Assembly (NCBI RefSeq): GCF_016464375.1
Contig: NZ_JADDIU010000005.1
Location: forward strand, 124,001 to 188,000
Direction of reading: 5' to 3'
DNA length: 64,000 nt
Origin: Bacillus renqingensis
GTDB taxonomy: Bacteria > Bacillota > Bacilli > Bacillales > Cytobacillaceae
The translations under genes were made by a program, and so were the position numbers. The notes beneath the pieces were generated by a model. It did no database searches. It was not told the origin of the DNA and worked only from the letters and a program-made list of their open reading frames with translations. The number at the start of each line of letters is the position of its first letter. Positions within the stretch are counted from its first letter, which is position 1. Positions 1 to 7,861 of the stretch are shown here, in pieces.

Positions 1-139
1 GAATGTAAAAGCCTTTATCAAATGAAAGGGCCGAGGAACGAAACAGGATGCTAATTGAAATCAGAACAATGATGCTCAGTGCCAGCCAAAGCCCTTTACC
101 CCTTATGTTCTCCTTCCATTCCTTCCAAATGTAATGCAT
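1..139 (-). CDS. nosY: NosY-type ABC transporter permease, N-terminal fragment (cut by window edge)
   Basis: Reading the minus strand from ATG at 139 gives an open frame to the window edge, beginning MHYIWKEWKENIRGKGLWLA and continuing into a hydrophobic stretch, as expected for the first membrane helix of an ABC permease. A purine-rich ribosome site (AGGGAGAGGG) lies just upstream, and the start lies 37 bp inside the end of nosD, so the two are translationally coupled. In Geobacillus-type nos clusters the order nosC-nosZ-orf3-nosD-nosY-nosF is known, and this fragment sits exactly where nosY belongs. NosY with NosF and NosD is needed to mature the CuZ centre of N2O reductase. Only 46 residues are visible, so the name rests mainly on position. 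Confidence 0.68.
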   Translation of the reverse strand, partial: MHYIWKEWKENIRGKGLWLALSIIVLISISILFRSSALSFDKGFYI

Positions 140-1446
140 AGTTTCCCTCTCCCTTTTGCAAAGATCAACACCGCTGCCAGAAGCCCCATCACGATGAACA
201 GAACTCTAGAATGTCTGTCTTTTGCCGGTATGAGCGGGTGTGAATCCTTAAACATAACCTCTTCGTCATTTTGCGAGGCATTTATTTTTTCATAGATGGT
301 AATCGCCGGACTTTTTAAAAACAGATTCGTTAATTCCTGGTCCGCAATCAATTGATGGAGCGAGGAATAATAGGTTATCGGAAAATCGCCGATGCCGTCT
401 TGATTTAAATCAGTAAGCGGAAAGGAGCGGCCCCAGTCATTTCCATAGCCTGCCTTGCTCCAGGCATTGCCCTCGCCGTTCCCGCCAATCGTGACAGCCG
501 GGATGGTATTTTCTGAAATACGGTTTAAGGTAAAAACTTGTTCACTGGAACTGGCCCACAGCTCAATCCCAATCTGATTCTGGAGGATGCGGTTGTTTTT
601 GATAAAATTCCGCGTTGCCTGGTCGAGATACAAGCCGCGCTGGTTCATGTAAAAGGTATTATTCTCAATCTCATTATCATTCGCCTGCAAAAGCAGCAGC
701 CCAAATGATTGATTTCCATAGTTGACGATAAATTGATTATCTTCTAGTTTCAGATGATTGGAGTTCATGACAGCCGCGCCGCCCGTGTTCATGGTAAAGA
801 TATTGCGTTTAAAAATATTGCCGTCGGAGTACATATAGTGCAATCCGTATCTTGTATCGCTGATGTGATTGTGATAGCTTTTGTTATCATTGGCATAATC
901 GAAGAACATGCCATCGCGGGTGCCTTCGATTGTATTATCGGTCAGCAGATTATTTTTTGCATAAAAAACATGGAGGCCATTGCCTTGAGCGGCAATTTCA
1001 CCTTTGCCCAGCCCTTTAATATCGTTATAGCGGACAATATTGTTGTGGGCCTTGCTTAAATAAATACCGTGGAAGGAATGGCGGATCTTGATATGCTCGA
1101 TTATGTTCTTGTTTGTGTAGACCTTAATCGCGGCATACTCTTCAGCCGAATTCCGGTTCATGCTGCTATGGCTCACGGTTAAATGGCTCAAGCGTACATG
1201 GGGGGCCTTCACGGAAATCACGTTGCCGGTTCCGTCTCCCTTGATCACGGTATGTTTCGTGCCGATGAGCCTCAGCGGTTTGTTGATGACGATATTGCCT
1301 TTATATGTTTTACCTTCAAGCTTTAGGACCGCTCCCTTTTTCATGGAGTCGATCGTTGCTTGCAAGTTTTCGGCTGCCATCTTTTCCTCGGGTTTCATGA
1401 ATAAAAAGAGAGAAAAAACAAGGAATAGGAGCGTCAGCTTTTTCAT
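103..1446 (-). CDS. nosD: NosD, periplasmic-type copper/sulfur maturation protein of N2O reductase
   Basis: A 447-residue protein with an N-terminal signal peptide (MKKLTLLFLVFSLFLF) and a body of right-handed beta-helix (CASH/NosD) repeats with many NNxI and NxI turns, for example NNIVRYNDI and NDNEIENNTF. A hydrophobic segment near the C terminus (VLFIVMGLLAAVLIFA) is followed by basic residues and probably anchors it to the membrane. NosD works with the NosFY ABC transporter in assembling the four-copper CuZ sulfide centre of NosZ. I chose ATG at 1446, which overlaps the upstream gene's stop as ATGA, over an upstream ATG without a good ribosome site. It is the fourth gene of the nos cluster. 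The assignment is secure from domain architecture and context. Confidence 0.92.
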   Translation of the reverse strand: MKKLTLLFLVFSLFLFMKPEEKMAAENLQATIDSMKKGAVLKLEGKTYKGNIVINKPLRLIGTKHTVIKGDGTGNVISVKAPHVRLSHLTVSHSSMNRNSAEEYAAIKVYTNKNIIEHIKIRHSFHGIYLSKAHNNIVRYNDIKGLGKGEIAAQGNGLHVFYAKNNLLTDNTIEGTRDGMFFDYANDNKSYHNHISDTRYGLHYMYSDGNIFKRNIFTMNTGGAAVMNSNHLKLEDNQFIVNYGNQSFGLLLLQANDNEIENNTFYMNQRGLYLDQATRNFIKNNRILQNQIGIELWASSSEQVFTLNRISENTIPAVTIGGNGEGNAWSKAGYGNDWGRSFPLTDLNQDGIGDFPITYYSSLHQLIADQELTNLFLKSPAITIYEKINASQNDEEVMFKDSHPLIPAKDRHSRVLFIVMGLLAAVLIFAKGRGKLCITFGRNGRRT

Positions 1447-2012
1447 CTTTTTCGATCCTTCCATAACGGAATTAATAATAGTAAAAAGGCTGCGATGACA
1501 AAATAGACACCTGTCCCTAATTGGCTATGGGTCACAAAGTTCGCCACTGTGTTTTCCCCGATAATCGGTGGTACAAATGGATCAATCTTGATCGGCGCCT
1601 CCGGACTTAAATTCGTGCCGTAATTTTTCAAGGCAAAATGAAGGTCCAACACCCCAGCTGCACCGCCAATGACAAAAATGCCAATTAATCCGTACAGAAG
1701 CTTTTTATTGCGCAACATAGCCGTTATCAGCGTGAGGACGGCTAAGCCGCCAATAAGGTAGATTAAGTAGGATAGTTCTGGGAAATTCTCCTCGCCAAAA
1801 TTGGACATCCCAATATAATGGTTAAGTCCGTTAATAATATCGATTTGACCTTCAAGCTTGTTGGGATAGACAATAATATTTAAGCCTTCCGGATATTGCG
1901 GGGCATAAAACACCATCTTCCACCACGGAAAAAACATCGATATGACGATACAAACAGCTGAAAGCCCGATCAGTAAGGAAGAAGTAAGCGATAATTTTTT
2001 TCTGTCATTCAA
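1443..2012 (-). CDS. NosB-like integral membrane protein of the nos cluster
   Basis: A 189-residue protein with about four to five hydrophobic helices (LLIGLSAVCIVISMFFPWW; YLIYLIGGLAVLTLITAML; LLYGLIGIFVIGGAAGVL; VYFVIAAFLLLLIPLW). I start it at TTG 2012 because GGAGTGG lies five bases upstream, whereas the longer frame has no such signal. It ends by overlapping nosD. Clade II (Sec-dependent) nosZ genes are typically followed by a gene for a multi-pass membrane protein called nosB, or orf3 in Geobacillus; its exact role in N2O respiration is not settled. Placement between nosZ and nosD supports this call. No cofactor motif is evident in the sequence. Confidence 0.8.
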   Translation of the reverse strand: MNDRKKLSLTSSLLIGLSAVCIVISMFFPWWKMVFYAPQYPEGLNIIVYPNKLEGQIDIINGLNHYIGMSNFGEENFPELSYLIYLIGGLAVLTLITAMLRNKKLLYGLIGIFVIGGAAGVLDLHFALKNYGTNLSPEAPIKIDPFVPPIIGENTVANFVTHSQLGTGVYFVIAAFLLLLIPLWKDRKR

Positions 2013-2090
2013 GTTAACCACTCCATTTATGATGCAAACTGGATTAAAGAAGGAGGGTACCAATTTTTTTTGATACCCGCCCAAAGTTCA

Positions 2091-3959
2091 TTATTGCTTA
2101 GGTTTAACAAGGAAGTAGCCGTTCATTTCCTGGTGCAGGGCAGAGCAGAAGTTTGTGCAATAGAGCGGGAATGTTCCGGCCTTATCGGCGGTAAATTCCA
2201 TTGTATTCGTCTGTCCGGGTTGGACTTCCATGTTTAAGTCATAGTCGTTAATGGCAAAACCGTGGGTGATGTCCTCATCGAAATCGATATTGGTTAAATG
2301 GATAAAGACATGATCCCCTTGATTTACCTCAATGACGTCAGGGCGCTTGGCCTTTGCCTCAAAAACAAATCTTGAGCGCATCGCAATCCCATAGACGTGG
2401 ACCTCGTTGCCTTTTCGGACAATTTTTGTATCCTTTTGGTTATACACTGCGTCCTTGTTGTTCGGATCCTTTGGATAGACTTCAATCGTTTTGATCTTGT
2501 CGGCCTTGATCATTTGCGCGTAGTGTGGCTCTGGGTCCACCGGTACCGACTGAATGATCTTCATCTTGCCGCTAATATCGATTAACTGCATCGATTCCGG
2601 ATGTGATGGTCCAACTGACAAGTAGCTGTCTTTGGCAATCTTATTCAGGGCAATAAGCCACTTTCCATCAGGCGCTACCGTGTCTCCTTCCGCTGAAACC
2701 GAGTGTCCCGGGGAATATTGCACCGGCACACGATCTAATGTCTTCCCGGTTTTCGGGTCCCACTTCACAATCTCAGAAGAAATAAACATTGTGGTGTAGG
2801 CCATACCTTTGTCATCAAACTGGGTATGAAGCGGTCCGAGTGCATTTTCAGGATTGACTTCTCGTTCCATGACCGATTCATATTTTAAAATCGGAATCCC
2901 GTTGCGTTCGCCGGAAAATTCTTTGTTCTGGACAGCTTTAAAGGCCTTTTCGAAAGAGAACACCGTCATCGCCGGGGCAAGCTTGCCGGAAGCGATGAAG
3001 TATTTTCCATCAGGTGTAACGTCGACCCCGTGCGGTGATTTGGCAACAGGAACTAAATAAATGCCGCCTTTTTGTTTTTCAGGAAAAATCATCTTTTGGC
3101 CGTTTACCTCTTCGTACTGGCCGTCCTTGACCATCTTCGCAAGTTCCTTCCAGTTGAACAGGACAATATAGTCACGGTCAGCCTGTGATGCCTTTACTTC
3201 CATTGTGGTCGTTGCCTCTTCGGTGTTGTAAGTGGTCATCACAGCCCAGTCTTTGGAACTTTTCTTACCGGCATCCGACAAGTCGTACGACCAAGGCGGA
3301 AGGGCCACCTGGTAGGCGATATTCAGTTTCACATTTTTTTCATCAAACGTTACGGCCGACATTACACCGCGATATTTTGAGCTGTAGTCATCCAGTTTTT
3401 CATACTTTTGGCCAAGCGGTACCGCAAAACGGGTCGGCAAGAACATGTACTCGGTATTTTCGGTGACAAACGCGGCACAGTGCGGGCCGGCGGTGTTGGG
3501 CACCTTGATAATATCCTTGGTTGTGAATGTTTTTAGATCAACGACAGCGGCGCGGCTATTGCCGACATCGGTCGCAAACATCCATTTTCCATCATAGTCA
3601 CCCTTCGTTTCCGAGAGAGCAGGATGGTGCAGGTCGCCCCATGTATAGCCGCCCATGAGCTTCTTCGAATGCTCGTCAAAACCGTAACCTGTTGCAGAAT
3701 CCGGCGAGAATACCGGGATCGTTCTGATTTTGCGCATCGATGGCACACCGTAGATAAACATTTGACCCGAGTGACCGCCGGAGGCGAATAAATAATAGTC
3801 GTCTTTTTTACCAAATGGTACATATACCTTTTCAGCATCGCTCTTATTGTTGGCGGAAGCGGTTTCGGTTTTTGAGTTAGATGAAAAATCCGCGAAGGAA
3901 ATCGTGGCTGCGATAAAACCAGCCAACAATCCAGATGCGATCGGAATCCATTTTTTCAT
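2091..3959 (-). CDS. nosZ: Nitrous oxide reductase, clade II (Sec-exported)
   Basis: This 622-residue enzyme reduces N2O to N2 outside the membrane. The N terminus (MKKWIPIASGLLAGFIAATI) is a Sec-type signal without a twin-arginine motif, which places it in clade II. The propeller domain carries the CuZ histidine motifs DLHHPALSE, GPHCAAF, SPHGVDVTPDG, GPLHTQFD, SPGHSVSAEGD and EPHYAQM. The C-terminal cupredoxin domain has the CuA ligands His566 and the set C601, C605, H609, M612 (CTNFCSALHQEM). Length is typical. nosC lies 21 bp upstream and the NosB-like gene 78 bp downstream, so it is the second gene of a nosC-Z-B-D-Y operon. All ligand motifs are present, so the enzyme should be functional if matured. 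Confidence 0.97.
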   Translation of the reverse strand: MKKWIPIASGLLAGFIAATISFADFSSNSKTETASANNKSDAEKVYVPFGKKDDYYLFASGGHSGQMFIYGVPSMRKIRTIPVFSPDSATGYGFDEHSKKLMGGYTWGDLHHPALSETKGDYDGKWMFATDVGNSRAAVVDLKTFTTKDIIKVPNTAGPHCAAFVTENTEYMFLPTRFAVPLGQKYEKLDDYSSKYRGVMSAVTFDEKNVKLNIAYQVALPPWSYDLSDAGKKSSKDWAVMTTYNTEEATTTMEVKASQADRDYIVLFNWKELAKMVKDGQYEEVNGQKMIFPEKQKGGIYLVPVAKSPHGVDVTPDGKYFIASGKLAPAMTVFSFEKAFKAVQNKEFSGERNGIPILKYESVMEREVNPENALGPLHTQFDDKGMAYTTMFISSEIVKWDPKTGKTLDRVPVQYSPGHSVSAEGDTVAPDGKWLIALNKIAKDSYLSVGPSHPESMQLIDISGKMKIIQSVPVDPEPHYAQMIKADKIKTIEVYPKDPNNKDAVYNQKDTKIVRKGNEVHVYGIAMRSRFVFEAKAKRPDVIEVNQGDHVFIHLTNIDFDEDITHGFAINDYDLNMEVQPGQTNTMEFTADKAGTFPLYCTNFCSALHQEMNGYFLVKPKQ

Positions 3960-3980
3960 TCAATTAACACCTGCCTTTGA

Positions 3981-4430
3981 TTATTTTTCAGATGCCTGTT
4001 TCAGCAGCTCCAGGACTTGCTTTCGTTCATCATCTGTTAATGGATTTTTGCCGATAACGCCTGACATGACAGCAGAGGTCGGCTTTTTCAAGAATTCCTC
4101 AATCGGTTTGCCGTGTTTTCCTTCAACGTTTACAAAGGCTTTAGATAGGTCCGGACCGACTGCTCCACCTTGTAAATTCAATGATTCCACACTGTGGCAG
4201 CCAAGGCAGCCTTTTTGGTTAAGGATGTTGTCTTCATTGGCAGAAACGGTCTCTGTTTTGGTCTGTTTGGTCTCGCTTTTATCCCCTTTTGCTGAAGATG
4301 TTTGCTTGTTGTCTGTTTGTGCTACCTGCGGCGCTTTTCCGGAGTCGCCCATGATGACACCAAATACAAGGTAACCTAGACCAAAACCCAATAATGCACT
4401 AATCACAAAATAAATGATTGCCTTTTGCAA
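3981..4430 (-). CDS. nosC: NosC, membrane-anchored c-type cytochrome
   Basis: A 149-residue monoheme cytochrome c. A single N-terminal hydrophobic helix (IIYFVISALLGFGLGYLVFG) anchors it. A polar Lys/Thr/Ser linker follows, then the heme-binding motif CLGCH and a later methionine (SAVMSGVIG) that can be the sixth ligand. Translation starts at TTG 4430, preceded by a run of G residues about six bases away. It is the first gene of the nos operon and probably passes electrons from the quinol/cytochrome bc pool to the CuA site of NosZ, as proposed for Gram-positive N2O reducers. An FNR-like box lies upstream at 4491-4506. Confidence 0.88.
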   Translation of the reverse strand: MQKAIIYFVISALLGFGLGYLVFGVIMGDSGKAPQVAQTDNKQTSSAKGDKSETKQTKTETVSANEDNILNQKGCLGCHSVESLNLQGGAVGPDLSKAFVNVEGKHGKPIEEFLKKPTSAVMSGVIGKNPLTDDERKQVLELLKQASEK

Positions 4431-4634
4431 CTTTATCCCCCCTTTATGACAAGATTTACTTTCATCCTAATCGTGCAGGGTTGATAAATGTGTGACGTAC
4501 TTCACTTCGTTTTGGTTGTTTTTGAACATTCTGTGAAGGAGAAAAGAAATATTGATAACGTCGCGTTTTGAAAAATTGAACGTTTTGTGAAAAGCTAAAG
4601 CCGGAGGAGGACTATTGTATGGTTAGGAAATTAA
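4431..4634. other. Intergenic region between nosC and bshB2
   Basis: Apart from the nosC promoter box and the bshB2 terminator nothing genic is visible. A GGAGGAGG site at about 4600 precedes a nine-codon frame running into the A tract, which I do not consider a gene. Confidence 0.5.
4464..4506 (-). promoter_or_regulatory. FNR-like box and -10 element in front of nosC
   Basis: The sequence TGTGA-CGTACT-TCACT at 4491-4506 matches the Bacillus Fnr consensus TGTGA-N6-TCACA with one mismatch. On the minus strand a TAGGAT hexamer at 4469-4464 could be the -10. A start about seven bases further places the box centre at -41.5, the usual position for FNR-activated promoters. This fits expression of N2O reductase under oxygen limitation. 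It is a prediction from sequence and spacing only. Confidence 0.55.
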
Positions 4635-4670
4635 GCAAAAAAAAATGACGTGTGCTGATGCACGCGTCAT
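4635..4670 (-). terminator. Rho-independent terminator of yojF-bshB2
   Basis: On the minus strand ATGACGCGTGC, a short loop and GCACACGTCAT are followed by a run of T residues, 16 bp past the bshB2 stop. Confidence 0.85.
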
Positions 4671-4685
4671 GTTTAAAGAAAAACT

Positions 4686-5354
4686 TTATTCAAATTTATA
4701 TGTCCAAAACCGTTCATTATTGAGCCGGGCCATCACTTCCGGGTCTTGATTTTTCAATTTTTCCTCCATGCCGGCAAACATCTGCTCCGTTTGCGAGCGA
4801 TGTGCTTTAATTGCAGCGAGCTTGATATCATTAACCTGTGTGATGTCATGGATGATATCGGCTTCCCCGAGCTTTTCCACACAATCATTTGAAAAAGCAA
4901 CACAGTGTAAGGTTGGCCTTGCGGCGGCCGGGAGCTTGGCGACGGCGCGAACGACGGCCGCACCGGTGGCATCATGGTCAGGGTGGACGGAATAGCCGGG
5001 ATAAAAAGAGATAATGAGCGACGGGTTTAGTTCCACGATTAACGCTGTGATGGTGTTCGTCATCTTCTCCTCATCTTCAAACTCGATGGTTTTATCACGG
5101 AAGCCAAGCATGCGCAAATCCTGAATCCCTAAAGCCTGGGCCGCCTCCATTAATTCCTTTTTTCGGATTTTCGGCAGGTTTTCCCGATTGGTAAAAGGGG
5201 GATTCCCCATATTACGTCCCATTTCCCCTAATGTTAAGCAGGCATAAGTAACCGGGGTGCCATTTTTTACATGGGTCGCAATCGTCCCGGAAACCCCAAA
5301 GGCTTCATCATCAGGGTGCGGAAAAACAACTAGGACATGGCGTTCTTTTCTCAT
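4686..5354 (-). CDS. bshB2: Bacillithiol biosynthesis deacetylase BshB2
   Basis: A 222-residue LmbE/PIG-L-family zinc deacetylase. The metal site motifs HPDDEAFGVSG near the N terminus and VHPDHDATGA in the middle are intact. In Bacillus, BshB1 and BshB2 (YojG) remove the acetyl group from N-acetylglucosaminyl-malate to give glucosaminyl-malate, the second step of bacillithiol synthesis. It lies 18 bp downstream of yojF, the same pairing as yojF-yojG in B. subtilis, so the two are one operon ending at a clear terminator. I prefer BshB2 over BshB1 because of the YojF partner. Confidence 0.92.
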   Translation of the reverse strand: MRKERHVLVVFPHPDDEAFGVSGTIATHVKNGTPVTYACLTLGEMGRNMGNPPFTNRENLPKIRKKELMEAAQALGIQDLRMLGFRDKTIEFEDEEKMTNTITALIVELNPSLIISFYPGYSVHPDHDATGAAVVRAVAKLPAAARPTLHCVAFSNDCVEKLGEADIIHDITQVNDIKLAAIKAHRSQTEQMFAGMEEKLKNQDPEVMARLNNERFWTYKFE

Positions 5355-5372
5355 ATCAATGCTCCTTTCGGA

Positions 5373-5720
5373 TTATTCAAACGGAGTCGTGCTGATTTCA
5401 AGGGCAACGGCAAGCTTGCCGTTATAATCATGGCCGGCGAGAAGCAATCTGCCGAGCTCATCCAGTTCAAAATGGGTAATTCCCTCGGCATAAATCCAGC
5501 CAAGGTCTATTTTCAACCCCACGCGATAGGGGCCATTGCCGGTAATTTTGCCTAGTTCATAGCGGACAAGGGCATTGCGGATGTAGGCTCCTGCAGAGAA
5601 GAATGTTTGATCATAATGGGAAGCATACGCTCCGTTGGTCGTTTCCAGGTGAATATAGACATCTTTATTTGCAAATTGATGGATCGCTTCCTGCACACGT
5701 TTTCTATCAACGATTTCCAA
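5373..5720 (-). CDS. yojF: YojF family protein (DUF1806)
   Basis: A 115-residue protein starting with MEIVDRKRVQEAIHQFANKD and containing VYIHLETTNGAYASHYD and LGWIYAEGITHFELDE, characteristic of the YojF family. I start at TTG 5720 because a strong ribosome site (AAGGAGGAG) lies directly upstream; the longer frame starting with ATG at 5762 would include that site in the coding region. The family has no firmly assigned biochemical role; its consistent pairing with bshB2 suggests a link to bacillithiol. Cytosolic: no signal or membrane segment is visible. Confidence 0.88.
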   Translation of the reverse strand: MEIVDRKRVQEAIHQFANKDVYIHLETTNGAYASHYDQTFFSAGAYIRNALVRYELGKITGNGPYRVGLKIDLGWIYAEGITHFELDELGRLLLAGHDYNGKLAVALEISTTPFE

Positions 5721-5830
5721 ATTCCGCTCCTCCTTTCCCTTAAAAAAACGGATGAATTTCATTTTTTATAATAATGTTAATATCATACTAAAATTAGTTG
5801 TAAAATGCGAAATGAATGCTTGATCGCGCT

Positions 5831-5863
5831 GAAAAAAGGTGCCCCCGGGATTCGGGACACCTC
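5831..5863 (-). terminator. Terminator of pdxK
   Basis: Minus-strand AGGTGTCCCGAA and GGGGGCACCT form a stem followed by TTTTTTC, just past the pdxK stop codon. Confidence 0.8.
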
Positions 5864-5869
5864 TGGAGT

Positions 5870-6685
5870 TTATTTTGTTACACCGCTGCGATATGCGCCA
5901 TGCCAGGTCGGACCGACGTATTCGTTTAAGCGGAATCCTTGCTGAATCGCAGCGGAAACAAAGTCTTTTGAAACCTGTACGGCCTCGTAGACCGATTTGC
6001 CTTTGGCAAGTTCGGCAGCGATGGCGGCGGAATTGGTGCAGCCGGCACCGTGGGTAAAGGTCGTTTCAATCTTTTCTGATTCGTATACTTTAAATTCCTT
6101 TCCATCATAGAGAAGGTCAAGGGATTTTTCCTCTGTTTGCAGCTTGCTGCCACCCTTGATAAGGACATTTTTTGCCCCTAAATCATGGATTTTCACAGCT
6201 GCTTGTTTCATCTCATCCAATGTGTTTGGGGTCTTCATCCCGGAAAGCTGTCCGGCCTCGAACAGATTGGGCGTCACTACTAAAGCGCGCGGTACTAACA
6301 GCTCACGCATCGCATCGGCTGTTTCCGGATTTAGCACCTCATCTTCGCCTTTACATACCATGACAGGATCGATGACGACACGTTCTAGATGGTGCTCGTC
6401 GATTTTTTTTGCGGTTAATTCGATGATGTCAACCGTTCCCAACATGCCGGTTTTCATCCCGTCAATCCCGACGGAGAGGATGGTTTCCAGCTGCTTGTCG
6501 AGAATATTGACATCAATCGGGAACACGTTATGATGCCACTCTTCATTTGGATCCATCGTAACAATGCATGTAAGGGCGGTCATTCCATAGACGCCAAGCT
6601 CTTGAAAAGTTTTTAAATCTGCCTGCTGCCCGGCACCGCCGCTTGAATCAGAGCCGGCAACGGTCATTACCTTTTTAATCGACAT
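5870..6685 (-). CDS. pdxK: Pyridoxine kinase (ThiD-like), PdxK
   Basis: A 271-residue ribokinase-fold kinase. The substrate and glycine-rich motif GSDSSGGAGQQADLKTF lies at the N terminus, and the ATP/anion-hole motif THGAGCTNSAAIAAELAKG lies near residue 210. The B. subtilis homologue, long annotated ThiD, phosphorylates pyridoxine, pyridoxal and hydroxymethylpyrimidine and is named PdxK. GGAGGAG lies about seven bases upstream of ATG 6685. It is a single-gene unit with its own terminator. Distinguishing PdxK from a genuine ThiD is by overall resemblance and length, so the substrate call is moderately sure. Confidence 0.88.
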   Translation of the reverse strand: MSIKKVMTVAGSDSSGGAGQQADLKTFQELGVYGMTALTCIVTMDPNEEWHHNVFPIDVNILDKQLETILSVGIDGMKTGMLGTVDIIELTAKKIDEHHLERVVIDPVMVCKGEDEVLNPETADAMRELLVPRALVVTPNLFEAGQLSGMKTPNTLDEMKQAAVKIHDLGAKNVLIKGGSKLQTEEKSLDLLYDGKEFKVYESEKIETTFTHGAGCTNSAAIAAELAKGKSVYEAVQVSKDFVSAAIQQGFRLNEYVGPTWHGAYRSGVTK

Positions 6686-6765
6686 TCTGTATACTCCTCC
6701 TACAAAAAAACAGACTAATTTCAGTTATTATTATAAATCATTTGAAAAAGATTAACAGAAAAAAC

Positions 6766-6808
6766 GGTGTCAGGCACCATGTGAAAATTTCACATAGTGC
6801 CTGACACC
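6766..6808. repeat. Family-A palindromic repeat (GGTGTCAGGCACC type)
   Basis: A near-perfect 43-bp inverted repeat: GGTGTCAGGCACC, CATGTGAAA, a minimal loop, TTTCACAT, then GTGCCTGACACC. The same element occurs at 23087-23129, and related copies with other centres are scattered through the window. Transcribed, it would form a long hairpin without a T tract. Confidence 0.95.
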
Positions 6809-6927
6809 ACTTGGCTATTTCGACAATTATTTGACAACTCCCCTGTTTGCACAGTTTTAAGCTTTTTCCGTGTTATTATTACTTTATAGACGTTTCAAAA
6901 GGGATAGCAGCTGATATTTTTCGACAA

Positions 6928-6970
6928 TGTGATAAAAGTCGCTGAGATTTATTTACACTGTTTTTACAAT
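6928..6970 (+). promoter_or_regulatory. Candidate FNR-type promoter of the fdh operon
   Basis: TGTGA-TAAAAG-TCGCT at 6928-6943 keeps a perfect left half of the Fnr consensus but has two mismatches in the right half. TACAAT at 6965-6970 is a good -10. A start about seven bases on puts the box centre at -41.5, the same geometry as at nosC. Suggestive, not proven. Confidence 0.38.
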
Positions 6971-7025
6971 TACAATGAACACAATGAACAAATAAGGAAA
7001 TATTTCCGGAAATGGGGGGGTAATG

Positions 7026-7817
7026 ATGAATCATAAAGGATGTCCTGATGAATATCCAATTTCCCTGATTATTAATGGCTATGAAGTGGCTGTATTTCAA
7101 CTGACAAAATTTGACCTTGTTGATTGGGCATATGGCTATTTGTTTTCTGAAGGGTTTATTGAAGAAGTAGATGATGTTGAGTCGATCATCATCAATGATG
7201 ACATGGGAAGCATTCATGTTTCACTCCGAGCCGAGTTTGATAAAGAGCAGTTCTTTACGAAGCAGAAGCATTATACGGCAGGCTGCGGCAGAGGGGTTAC
7301 CTTTTTTTCCATGACGGACGTAAAGAATTTCAAAAAAATTACCTCCGAGCAAACGTATTCGCTCAGTTATCTATTAAAAAAACGCAGTGAGTTCGCCCAA
7401 AACTCTCATTTTTATCTAGAAACAGGCGGTATGCATGGTGCCTGTATTATTGATGAAAATGGTCATATGAAAATCCGTGAAGATATCGGGCGGCATAATG
7501 CCGTTGATAAGATTATTGGCCACGCTCTTAGAAACCGCTTACAACCAGAGCGGTTAATTTTGCTGACAACCGGAAGGGTTTCATATGAAATGCTCTCAAA
7601 GGCAGCGAAATTCGGCTTTCCTGTTATCGGGTCACGGACAGCCGCAACCAAGCAGGCCGTCCAGTTAGCCAGATACTTGAACATTGAGGTCGTTGGCTAT
7701 TTAAGAGGGAAAATGGCCACGATTTATACCTCAACCGGGAGAGTCAAAAATGACATCGCAAGAGACTCATTATTAGAGGAGAGCATAGGAGGGGGTAAAC
7801 TGGTCACAAGTCATTAA
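7026..7817 (+). CDS. fdhD: Formate dehydrogenase accessory sulfurtransferase FdhD
   Basis: FdhD transfers sulfur from a cysteine desulfurase to the bis-MGD cofactor of formate dehydrogenase, which is essential for activity. The 263-residue product shows the family core EYPISLIINGYE, LFSEGFIEE, the loop TAGCGRGV with a single cysteine (E. coli has two here), the block ETGGMHGACIID and the signature EDIGRHNAVDKIIG. Two ATG codons lie in tandem at 7023 and 7026; I use the second because a G7 tract ends five bases before it. The N terminus is shorter than in many homologues. It is the first gene of the fdh-mo operon, directly upstream of the catalytic subunit it serves. Confidence 0.95.
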   Translation: MNHKGCPDEYPISLIINGYEVAVFQLTKFDLVDWAYGYLFSEGFIEEVDDVESIIINDDMGSIHVSLRAEFDKEQFFTKQKHYTAGCGRGVTFFSMTDVKNFKKITSEQTYSLSYLLKKRSEFAQNSHFYLETGGMHGACIIDENGHMKIREDIGRHNAVDKIIGHALRNRLQPERLILLTTGRVSYEMLSKAAKFGFPVIGSRTAATKQAVQLARYLNIEVVGYLRGKMATIYTSTGRVKNDIARDSLLEESIGGGKLVTSH

Positions 7818-7861
7818 AAAAATGGGGATATTCTAATCAATTATTGGGAAGGAGATTGAAA

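Larger units (their letters stand above)
6686..7025. other. 340-bp intergenic region between divergent pdxK and the fdh operon
   Basis: Holds a palindromic family-A repeat (6766-6808) and the putative fdhD promoter with an FNR-like box (6928-6970). No further open frame with a ribosome site is seen. Confidence 0.6.

Noticed and set aside
754..1059. Antisense frames within nosD, nosZ, fdnG, icmF and other long genes
   Set aside because: Typical shadows of GC-rich coding DNA without ribosome sites or recognisable products.
4600..4650. Tiny plus-strand frame after GGAGGAGG
   Set aside because: Nine codons ending in the A run of a terminator; too short and probably chance.
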